Positions 1 through 6,650 of a DNA stretch of 64,000 bases are shown one piece after another. How positions within the stretch are numbered: the first letter of the stretch is position 1; each line of letters starts with the position of its first letter. Under the pieces are notes generated by a model. It did not search any database and was not told the DNA's origin. It saw only the letters and a list, made by a program, of their open reading frames with translations. Origin of the DNA: Flavisphingomonas formosensis. GTDB lineage: Bacteria; Pseudomonadota; Alphaproteobacteria; Sphingomonadales; Sphingomonadaceae. The stretch covers positions 1 through 64,000 of the forward strand of contig NZ_WRPK01000018.1 of the NCBI RefSeq assembly GCF_009755815.1, given 5' to 3'. Made by a program: the position numbers and the translations under genes.

Positions 1-36
1 GGGGGGGCCGGCCCCCCCCCCCCCCCCCCCCCCCCG
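1..36. other. G/C homopolymer at the window edge
   Basis: Seven G, then CCGG, then an uninterrupted run of 24 C. Nothing else in the window resembles it. It is most simply an assembly or library artefact at a contig end, so anything expected immediately left of position 48 is missing rather than absent from the organism. Confidence 0.8.
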
Positions 37-47
37 CCACACTGGAT

Positions 48-191
48 TCAGTCGTCGGCGATGCCGCCGCCGACCCTGTCCTTCGGGGTCAGGTTGAAGT
101 CGATCGCGCCCGATCCGCTGCCCTGCGTCACGACGCTCGCGACACCCAGGTCGATGATGTCCCGGGTCTGTGTGTCGATGGTCTCGTTCAT
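48..191 (-). CDS. Lasso peptide precursor (leader plus core)
   Basis: This 47-codon gene starts at the ATG at 191, with GGAGG five bases upstream. An in-frame ATG at 203 lies before that site and is less likely. The first 23 residues form a leader containing IDLGVASVVTQ, which resembles known class II leaders such as that of astexin-1 and has the conserved Thr at position -2. The predicted 24-residue core starts GSGSGAID, so Gly1 could form an isopeptide ring with Asp8 (8-membered). It ends GGGIADD, like the GGITADD tail of sphingopyxin I. In proteobacterial clusters the maturation genes (B protease, C cyclase, often an isopeptidase and TonB receptor) follow the precursor. Here that direction runs off the left edge 47 bases later, so no partner can be seen. 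The family call rests on motif matching only. Confidence 0.72.
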   Translation of the reverse strand: MNETIDTQTRDIIDLGVASVVTQGSGSGAIDFNLTPKDRVGGGIADD

Positions 192-209
192 CTTCACCTC
201 CATGAATGA

Positions 210-224
210 CCGCGATGATCGCGG
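210..224 (-). promoter_or_regulatory. 15-bp palindrome in the lasso 5' leader
   Basis: CCGCGATGATCGCGG is a perfect inverted repeat (7-bp arms, one central base). It sits directly upstream of the ribosome-binding site of the lasso precursor. It could be a repressor site or an mRNA hairpin controlling translation. No regulator gene is visible nearby. Confidence 0.4.
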
Positions 225-596
225 CGTGGAAATTCTATGGAAGGGCCGGGATATAAACGACGATATATGTCGCCGATCCGGTCGCTTATATGCTGCGGCA
301 GCGCCATAAACATCGGCCATCGCCGGCGCACCGGTCCGAATGCCGTCATCTCAAACCCTTCCGGGAGACAGGCACTGCTTCCAAAGGCTGGCCTGCTTTT
401 CGTGCCGGTACCGGATGCGCTGCGCATCACTTCGGCGGCGCCAGCAACACAAGCGGGACGCCGCCGGCATTGGTCTGCTTCGGGACATCGGATCGCCAAC
501 CAGGGCCTGATGCCCCGCGTCATCGAGGCGAAGGTCCCGCATGGTCCGGCAGCGCCATTCACCGCGCAGCCGGCATGCGCGCGCGAGATCGCGCGA

Positions 597-1001
597 TCAT
601 GGCAGCACCGCACGATAGGCCCGTTCGAGCTCGGCCGCCTCGGCGCTCTCGAAGCACAGCAACCCGGCCCCGTGGAGCCTGCCGATCGCCGGGGCCGCCG
701 CGACATCGCCGGAAGCCTCGAGGCGCGCCGCGATCGTCCGGGCGACATCGGCGATCCGCGCAGAACCCCCGACAAATCGAACATGGGGGCCGTCGATCCT
801 CCTCACCGGCAGCCTTGCCAGCTCGGCGGCGATCTCGGCGGAATCGAGGCGATCGAGCAACGTGACGGCGACGGCCAATGTCATGCCATAGGGAATGAAA
901 TCCTTCGCGATATGCGCCAGCCGGCAATGGCAGGACAGGAACAGGACGATCCCCTCGTCCGAGAGGCGCAGCGTGTAGGTCCTCGACAGACTCCGGCCCA
1001 T
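597..1001 (-). CDS. Unrecognised 134-aa protein
   Basis: The ATG at 1001 is preceded by GAGGA at good spacing; the longer reading from 1028 has no better site. The product has balanced charge and plausible helices: a short basic N-terminus, a strand-rich stretch with SCHCRLAH near residue 25, and an alanine-rich C-terminus (ARTIAARLEAS). No signal peptide, membrane segment or known family was recognised. It reads towards the lasso precursor, with about 400 bases between them, and away from the tra operon, whose promoter region lies upstream. It may be a conjugative-element accessory gene. The antisense ORFs here look like shadows. Confidence 0.45.
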   Translation of the reverse strand: MGRSLSRTYTLRLSDEGIVLFLSCHCRLAHIAKDFIPYGMTLAVAVTLLDRLDSAEIAAELARLPVRRIDGPHVRFVGGSARIADVARTIAARLEASGDVAAAPAIGRLHGAGLLCFESAEAAELERAYRAVLP

Positions 1002-1090
1002 ATCGTCCTCACCGAGTCGCGGCAGCATCGCTTCATCTGACGGCTGGGATTGAGCGTCGGGCTGCGATATCTGGAGGAATCGGGGCGAAA

Positions 1091-1110
1091 AGCGGAAGTG
1101 ACGTTCCGCT
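1091..1110. promoter_or_regulatory. Inverted repeat upstream of the tra operon
   Basis: AGCGGAA and TTCCGCT (7-bp perfect arms, six-base spacer) lie in the gap between the divergent 134-aa gene and the first gene of the conjugation operon, about 195 bases before that gene's ATG. The position suits an operator for the long tra transcript. No cognate regulator is identified. Confidence 0.35.
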
Positions 1111-1304
1111 TTCGGAAGCGATCTTCCTCGATCGGAACTGGGATTCCCTGGCCATTGCGCCGGGCCGGCGGCCCGATCATCACGTCTCCAACCCGACCAG
1201 GGGGACGGCGAGCACAGTCCGACAGCAGCGCTCCCAACCGAAACCCGATCCGACAGCCGCCGGCGATCGCAGCGCGATTTTCGGCAAGGAGGAGTTTTTG
1301 TCCG

Positions 1305-1586
1305 ATGTCCGCAGGACGATACCGATATGGTGCCCTCGCCGCCCTGTCAGCATGGTCTGCGGAAGCGGCTTCCGCCCGGTTGCTTCCGCAGCCGGTCGGC
1401 GTCCCTCCGCTGACGGCGACGGTCGTGGTTCCGGACGGCGCGGGCGGTTTCGCCATCGTCGCCAGGCGCCCGGCGCTCGCGATACCGGCGAAGCCGCCGC
1501 GTCGTCCGGTTACCGTGGGCGCGAATGTCCATCTCGATCGCGCCATCGTCGATGCGGCATCGCTGCCGCCAGAGCAGCGACCATGA
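1305..1586 (+). CDS. Small exported protein at the head of the tra operon
   Basis: This 93-aa protein is called from the ATG at 1305, with AAGGAGGAG upstream. Residues 1-24 look like a signal peptide (a Tyr/Arg-rich start, then ALAALSAWSAEAASA). The rest is short, proline- and valine-rich, and cysteine-free. Its stop overlaps the dsbC start as ATGA (1583-1586), which suggests translational coupling and supports a real gene. Product family not recognised. Its place before dsbC suggests a periplasmic accessory role in pilus assembly, but that is inference. Confidence 0.55.
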   Translation: MSAGRYRYGALAALSAWSAEAASARLLPQPVGVPPLTATVVVPDGAGGFAIVARRPALAIPAKPPRRPVTVGANVHLDRAIVDAASLPPEQRP

Positions 1587-2401
1587 TCCGCCTTGCGCAC
1601 CGGTTCGGCCCGATCGCCTTTGGGCTGGCCGCGGCACTCCTCCCGGCCAGCCTGGCGGCATCCGGGCTTTCGACGACCGACGAGCCGGCCAAAGAGGTCG
1701 AGGCCGCGGCTGCGGAGGCCCAGCGCCAGCTGCGCCAGACGTTCACCAATCTTCAGTTCGAGGATTTTGCGCCGGCTCCGATCAAAGGTCCGATCTATCA
1801 GGCGGTCGCCGGCGGCAAGATCATCTATTATGCGCCCGAGAGCGAACATATCCTCTTCGCAGCGGTCTACGACAAGAATGGCGTCAACGTCACCGCCCTC
1901 GCCCAGGATGCGAACGCGCGAAAGAAGCTAGGCGCCGTCGACCCGGCGAAGGCGCTCGTGATCGGCCCCGATAATGCCCCAACCGTGATCGAATTCACCG
2001 ATCCCGATTGTCCCTATTGCCGGGCGCTCGAGAAATTCTGGGCGGTGAAGGAAGCGGAAGGCAAGCCTGTCCGACGCCTGGTCTATTTCGTCAGCGGCAT
2101 CCATCCGGAGGCGGCAGCGAAGGCCGAGCATATTCTGTGCTCCGCGGACAAGGCGGCCGCGTTCAAGGCGATTTACGCCGGGGCGTCACCCACGCAGCTT
2201 CACAAATGTCTCTCGGGGCGCACGAAGGTCGAAGCCGATGCTGACATCGTCCGCAGGATCGGGATCAGCGGCACACCCACGCTGATCGTCGATGGCCGGC
2301 TCATTTCGGGGTTCCAGCAAGGCGAACTCGAAGCCTTTCTCGCGCAGGCGAGCAGCACGGCGAAAGCATACCGAAAGCCCGCGGGGAACCGTCCGGACTG
2401 A
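1583..2401 (+). CDS. dsbC: DsbC-family disulfide isomerase of the conjugation system
   Basis: This is a 272-aa periplasmic thiol-disulfide isomerase. It has an N-terminal signal peptide (AAALLPASLAAS), a dimerisation-type N-terminal domain to about residue 115, and a thioredoxin-like domain with TDPDCPYC (C143, C146). A cis-Pro loop (GISGTPTLIVDG) lies near the C-terminus. F-type systems commonly carry such a DsbC (TrbB-like) because TraN, TraU and TraH are cysteine-rich and fold in the periplasm. The ATG at 1583 is chosen because it overlaps the preceding stop; an out-of-frame TTG extension to 1298 has no support. A 169-bp gap separates it from traA. Confidence 0.88.
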   Translation: MIRLAHRFGPIAFGLAAALLPASLAASGLSTTDEPAKEVEAAAAEAQRQLRQTFTNLQFEDFAPAPIKGPIYQAVAGGKIIYYAPESEHILFAAVYDKNGVNVTALAQDANARKKLGAVDPAKALVIGPDNAPTVIEFTDPDCPYCRALEKFWAVKEAEGKPVRRLVYFVSGIHPEAAAKAEHILCSADKAAAFKAIYAGASPTQLHKCLSGRTKVEADADIVRRIGISGTPTLIVDGRLISGFQQGELEAFLAQASSTAKAYRKPAGNRPD

Positions 2402-2570
2402 CCGTTTTTGGCGGCCGTCATGCGTCCTCATGATGGCATCGCCAGCGGACCGGAATGCCGACGGCAGCGCGCTCCTCGGGGGGGCCGTCCAACGCCGCCA
2501 TCGGCGCCACCGAGATTTGGCTCGAGCGGCAAATGTCCGGACGGCTCCCCGATCAAGCGGAGTGAGTGGA

Positions 2571-2885
2571 ATGATCAGGAAAATCGGAAAACAAGCGGTG
2601 TCGTTCGCGAATGTCGGCGTCCCTTTGGCGCTGTTCGCGGCGATGAGCGGCGGCGCGCACGCCTTCACCGCGCCCGCCACCGGCGACCTCGGCTACGACA
2701 TCTACGACATCGTCGTGAACAAGGGGGTGAAAGGGCCGCTCGGCTTCGTCGGCGGCGTCGCTGCCTTCCTGTTCGGCGTGTCGCGGCTGTTCTCGAACGT
2801 CATGGTCGGCATCCCGACCATCGTCGCCGCGGTGTGCCTGATCAAGTCGGACACCATCCTCCAGACCTTCGGGATGGTGATCTGA
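2571..2885 (+). CDS. traA: F-type pilin TraA
   Basis: The 104-aa propilin has a long leader (about residues 1-31, ending SGGAHA), typical of F-type pilins. The mature part, from FTAPATGD, has two hydrophobic stretches (GFVGGVAAFLFGVSRLF and VGIPTIVAAVCLI) separated by a short polar loop. Its position directly before traL and traE matches F and related systems. It would form the pilus filament after leader removal. The ATG at 2571 is preceded by a purine-rich GGAGTGAGTGG stretch. Confidence 0.85.
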   Translation: MIRKIGKQAVSFANVGVPLALFAAMSGGAHAFTAPATGDLGYDIYDIVVNKGVKGPLGFVGGVAAFLFGVSRLFSNVMVGIPTIVAAVCLIKSDTILQTFGMVI

Positions 2886-2998
2886 GCCGCTCGGTCGTCC
2901 GGGCGCATCGCCGGCACGACCCACGAGCCAGGCGCATGGGCGCCTGGGACCGACAACCCGGCTCGATCGGGCTGTCTTGAAGCAGGAGGAGAAGAGCG

Positions 2999-3265
2999 TT
3001 GGACGAGCGTCTGCCCCAATATCTCCACCGCCCCGTCCAGATCCTCTGGTTCGGCTCGGACGAGTTCATATTGGTCATGTCGACCATCTTCGTCGCCGTC
3101 ATCGTCGGCGGGGTGATCGGCTGGACGCTGATCGGCGCTCTTCTCCTTTTCATCCCCTGGAAGCGCACCAAGCCGAGGGGCTTCATCCCTCACCTCGCCT
3201 GGCGCTGGGGCCTGCTCCGCTTCCGTCATTATCCGGGTCCGACCCAGACCCGCTTCTACGAATGA
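2999..3265 (+). CDS. traL: TraL, pilus assembly membrane protein
   Basis: This 88-aa inner-membrane protein starts at TTG 2999, with AGGAGGAG upstream. It begins with a cytoplasmic stretch (LPQYLHRPVQILWF) characteristic of TraL. A hydrophobic segment follows (LVMSTIFVAVIVGGVIGWTL, then IGALLLFIPW), and the tail is basic with LAWRWGLLRF. TraL corresponds to VirB3 and is needed for pilus biogenesis. Its TGA overlaps an alternative traE ATG at 3262. Confidence 0.86.
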   Translation: MDERLPQYLHRPVQILWFGSDEFILVMSTIFVAVIVGGVIGWTLIGALLLFIPWKRTKPRGFIPHLAWRWGLLRFRHYPGPTQTRFYE

Positions 3266-3273
3266 GGCGAGCC

Positions 3274-3909
3274 ATGCCGTTGCTCAAGTCCCGGGCAAGA
3301 TCACAGGCCGATCCGCTGCACGGCAAGCCGGCGAGCTGGGGTATCCATCGCTACCTGCAGGGCTCGTCCAACCTGTTCGAGGAGAACCGGCTCCTGAAGT
3401 TCGCAATCATCGGCCTGTTCGGCGTGACCGCGGTGCTCGGCGCCCTCATCTACACTTCGAACCAGAACCAGCGAACCGTGGTCGTGCCCTTCGGTACCGG
3501 CGGCGATCTCTACGTGACCGGGAACACCCCGTCGCCCGGTTATCTCAGGATGATGACCCGCAACATCGTCAGCCTCGCGGGCACCTACTCGGCCTATTCC
3601 GCCGACCGGCAATTTCAGGAGCTGCTCGGGATTGCGCATCCTTCCGCCTATAACGCCCTGCGCGACAGCCTGAACGGCATCCTCGACGAGCTTTCCGACA
3701 ATCCGACGCTCTCGATCGCGACCTATATCCGTCCCGACCAGCCGGTCCTGACGACCAACACGGCCATAGTGGTGCCGGTGGAAAAGGTGCGCGTCATCGG
3801 CGGCGTGATCCGCAAGTTCCGCGGCAATCTGCGCATCGGTTACGCGCTCGAGAATGGCCGCTTCTGGCTGACGTCCCTTCATGAGGAGAATTTCGATGGC
3901 GACCGCTGA
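3274..3909 (+). CDS. traE: TraE, VirB5/VirB8-like pilus assembly protein
   Basis: The 211-aa protein has a cytoplasmic N-terminus, one membrane helix at about residues 41-61 (LKFAIIGLFGVTAVLGALIY) and a periplasmic domain, the standard TraE layout. It is an inner-membrane component of the F-type channel. The ATG at 3274 has GAGG upstream. An in-frame ATG at 3262, overlapping the traL stop as ATGA, would add four residues and cannot be excluded. The 3' end overlaps traK by 14 bases. Confidence 0.85.
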   Translation: MPLLKSRARSQADPLHGKPASWGIHRYLQGSSNLFEENRLLKFAIIGLFGVTAVLGALIYTSNQNQRTVVVPFGTGGDLYVTGNTPSPGYLRMMTRNIVSLAGTYSAYSADRQFQELLGIAHPSAYNALRDSLNGILDELSDNPTLSIATYIRPDQPVLTTNTAIVVPVEKVRVIGGVIRKFRGNLRIGYALENGRFWLTSLHEENFDGDR

Positions 3910-4684
3910 TCGGGTCGGCCCGGCGCGCCCGTTCGCGCAGGCCGCCGCACTCCTTGCCTTTGCGGCCGCGATTGCCGGCCCGGCCGAGGCCCAGTCCATC
4001 ATGGCGCTGCCCGACCAGATGAGCAGCATCCGCCTCTCGAACCGCGACATCAACCATCTCGTCTGCGAAGGGGGTGACGTCGAGGACATAAGGTTTTCGG
4101 CCGAGAAGGCGATCGCGGTGGAGCGCGCGGGTTCGGACGCCTGGATCAAGTTCCTCGTGAAAGAGGTCGAGACGGAGGGCGTACCGACCCGTACCTACGC
4201 GACCACGGCATCCGAGTTCTTCGTCAGCTGCAATGGCGCCGTCTATCCGCTCTATGCCGAGCCGTCCGACATCCCGGCGCAGACGGTGATCCTCACGCCC
4301 GGCGCCGCGCAGCGCGCCCGTGCCAATGCCGACCTGCTTGGGCCGCTCGTCGAAGAGGAGCGGGCGGTCTCGATCACACTCTCGCTGCTGCAGGACCGCG
4401 TGCCGGCGAGTTTCTCCGAGGTCGCGCCCGTCGCCGCGGATCTCGCCCTCCCCTCCTTGCCGGCCGCATCCCTTCACGAGCGGCGGCGGATTTCGATCGA
4501 CGGGGCAGGCCTGTCCGCGAGCGAATATCTCGTTCGCGTCTCGGCCGCCCAGCGCATCGACGAGCGCGCCTTCCTGGTTTCCGCGCTCGGCGCGAACATC
4601 TTCGCGGTCACGCTCGACCGGACGGATCTGCGCGCCGGCGACACAGCCCGGCTGATCGTGATCCGACGGGGAGCGGTCCAGTGA
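3896..4684 (+). CDS. traK: TraK, VirB9-like secretin-type component
   Basis: This 262-aa periplasmic protein has a signal peptide ending near AGPAEAQ. The body is strand-rich (DINHLVCEGGDVEDIRF), as in TraK, which with TraV and TraB forms the envelope-spanning core. Start at ATG 3896 (GAGGAGA upstream), inside the end of traE. Its stop overlaps the traB GTG start (GTGA at 4681-4684). Confidence 0.86.
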   Translation: MATADRVGPARPFAQAAALLAFAAAIAGPAEAQSIMALPDQMSSIRLSNRDINHLVCEGGDVEDIRFSAEKAIAVERAGSDAWIKFLVKEVETEGVPTRTYATTASEFFVSCNGAVYPLYAEPSDIPAQTVILTPGAAQRARANADLLGPLVEEERAVSITLSLLQDRVPASFSEVAPVAADLALPSLPAASLHERRRISIDGAGLSASEYLVRVSAAQRIDERAFLVSALGANIFAVTLDRTDLRAGDTARLIVIRRGAVQ

Positions 4685-6021
4685 GCGGGGACCGCGACGA
4701 GATCGGACGCGGCGATGGCGCGGCGATGGAGCAAAGCGGACAAAGCCCGTATCAGCAGAGGCTTACCGAGCAAGCCGCCGTCGATCTCGACGCTCCGCCG
4801 CCCGGCTCGAGCTGGGATGCCGTACGCGCGCGTTGGGACGGCTTGAGCTCGCGCCAGAAGCTTCGGGCCAAGCAGCTCGGCGTCGCGGCAGCGATCGGCG
4901 TGCTTGGCTACGGGCTTTATTCGGCGAGCGGCTCGGACGAACCGGTCGCGACAGCGCCGGCGGCATCGAAGCTCGACATGGGTGCCGGCCTGCGCGGTGA
5001 CAGTCTCGAGGTGAAGCTGCGAGGCGATCTCAAGAAGGTGCTCGACGGGCAGAATCTGCTCGGCGACCGCATCACGGCCATCGAGGAAGGCAAGACGCCG
5101 ATCGGTCCTCATGCCGCACCGGGCAGCGACGTCGACGGTGGTCCGCTGCCACCGGCTCTGCCCGGCAGCCCGCCCGACCTGCCGGCGCCGCCGTCCCCAT
5201 CCGAAATCGGCGGCGCGGATGGCAGCCTGCCTGCGCCGCCCGTGCCTCCTTCCGCGCCACCCGCGCCGCCGGCTCCGCCGGTCGAGAAAGTCGTCGGCGC
5301 GATCGGCCAGGCGACGACGCCCGTCGTCCCGAAGGACGCTGCAGGTGGTTCGGGCGGCGACTCGAAAAAAAAGAATCGGACCATCTATTTGCCGCCTGGT
5401 TTCATGCGGGCGAGGCTCCTGACGGGGATCGACGCGCTGGCGAGCCGGGACGCGACCTCCAATCCCGAACCGATCATCGCCCGCGTGCAGGCACCCGCCG
5501 TGCTCCCCAATGACGTCAAGGCCAATCTCTCGGGCTGCTTTGTCATCGGCAACGCCACCGGCAGCCTCGCCAAGGAGCGGGTCGAGATCCAGTTGGTCTC
5601 GCTTTCCTGCGTCGACTTTGACGAACATTCGGTGGTCGACCAGCCGATCAAGGGTTTTTTCGTCGACACCGACGGCAAAAAGGGTCTGTCCGGCAAGGTC
5701 GTGACCCGCGCTGGCGCCGCGCTAGCGCGGACCTTCATTGCCGGCACGATCAGCGGGATCGCGCAGACGGTCGAGAACACGTTCGGTGACACATCGACCT
5801 CGGCGCTCGGCACCGTTCGCACGCTCGACGCCGGCGATGCCGCCAAGTCGGGCATCGCCGGCGGTCTGTCGAAGTCGTCGGACAAGCTCACAGACTTCTA
5901 TCTCGATCTCGCCCGCCAGGCCGGCCCCATCGTCGAGGTCGGCGCGGCGAAGGACGTGGTGGTCGTCATCCAGGAGGGCGTGACCCTCGAGATCAAGCCA
6001 ACGACGGGGAGCAAATTCTGA
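4681..6021 (+). CDS. traB: TraB, VirB10-like core component
   Basis: The 446-aa protein starts at GTG 4681. It has a cytoplasmic N-terminus, one membrane helix around residues 68-82 (GVAAAIGVLGYGLYS), a long proline/alanine-rich periplasmic linker (about residues 145-205) and a conserved C-terminal barrel domain (from about YLPPGFMRARLLTGIDA). TraB spans both membranes and couples the cytoplasmic ATPase to the outer-membrane pore. It overlaps traV by one base (TGATG). Confidence 0.9.
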   Translation: MSGDRDEIGRGDGAAMEQSGQSPYQQRLTEQAAVDLDAPPPGSSWDAVRARWDGLSSRQKLRAKQLGVAAAIGVLGYGLYSASGSDEPVATAPAASKLDMGAGLRGDSLEVKLRGDLKKVLDGQNLLGDRITAIEEGKTPIGPHAAPGSDVDGGPLPPALPGSPPDLPAPPSPSEIGGADGSLPAPPVPPSAPPAPPAPPVEKVVGAIGQATTPVVPKDAAGGSGGDSKKKNRTIYLPPGFMRARLLTGIDALASRDATSNPEPIIARVQAPAVLPNDVKANLSGCFVIGNATGSLAKERVEIQLVSLSCVDFDEHSVVDQPIKGFFVDTDGKKGLSGKVVTRAGAALARTFIAGTISGIAQTVENTFGDTSTSALGTVRTLDAGDAAKSGIAGGLSKSSDKLTDFYLDLARQAGPIVEVGAAKDVVVVIQEGVTLEIKPTTGSKF

Positions 6022-6650
6022 TGCATATCCCATCCATCGCCGTTCGCGCCTGCCGGTATACACGCCTGGCGCTGCTCCCCGCGCTCGCGCTGCTGTCGTC
6101 CTGCGCGACGGTCGGCTCGCTGATGTCGCCCTATTCGGAGCGGTTCAGCTGCAAGAACAGCGATCATGGCCAGTGCATCCATCCAGACAAGGCCTATCAG
6201 GATGCTGTTGCCGGCCGTGCATCGCGGTCGGAGCCCGCGGTCACCAACGACCGCAAGCTTCTGAAGGCCAATGGGCACGACGACGCGTCGGCTGCCGGCA
6301 CGCATAGCGGGGCCGGCAGGCGCGGCGCGGCGGTCCCGGGCGGCTTCGCTGGCTACCGCGACAGCGTCTATCGCGAACTTCGAGGCCTGATCGACGATCC
6401 CGTGACGCCGATGCTGAAATCGCCGCGCACGGTGCGGACGCTGATCCTGCCTTATGCCGATCGCCAGCGTCCCGACCGCCTCTACATGCCCCGCTATGTC
6501 TATTCGATCCTCGAGGCGCCGAGCTGGGTGGTCGGCGACTATCTCGTCAATCCCGTCTCGCCGGCGTCGCAGGCGCCCGTGCTCGGCCAGATCCGCGACA
6601 AGCCATCGGACGATGACGGCGCTCCCGCTCCCTCGGAGTCTCGTCCGTGA
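6021..6650 (+). CDS. traV: TraV outer-membrane lipoprotein
   Basis: The 209-aa product has a lipoprotein signal (ALALLSSC, acylated Cys at residue 28) and an early cysteine pair (FSCKNSDHGQC), both features of TraV, the VirB7-like pore lipoprotein. The middle is low-complexity and the C-terminus holds PRYVYSILEAPSWVVGDYL. The ATG at 6021 overlaps the traB stop, and its own TGA overlaps the traC GTG. Confidence 0.85.
   Translation: MHIPSIAVRACRYTRLALLPALALLSSCATVGSLMSPYSERFSCKNSDHGQCIHPDKAYQDAVAGRASRSEPAVTNDRKLLKANGHDDASAAGTHSGAGRRGAAVPGGFAGYRDSVYRELRGLIDDPVTPMLKSPRTVRTLILPYADRQRPDRLYMPRYVYSILEAPSWVVGDYLVNPVSPASQAPVLGQIRDKPSDDDGAPAPSESRP

Noticed and set aside
237-1040. 267-aa plus-strand ORF
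   Set aside because: Antisense to the lasso precursor region and the 134-aa gene; Arg/Pro-rich with no recognisable pattern.
1298-1582. N-terminal extension of DsbC from a TTG
   Set aside because: Arg-rich, precedes the signal peptide, and the ATG at 1583 overlaps the upstream stop.
881-1849. 322-aa minus-strand ORF
   Set aside because: Overlaps the small exported gene and dsbC, both well supported; low-complexity Arg/Gly content.
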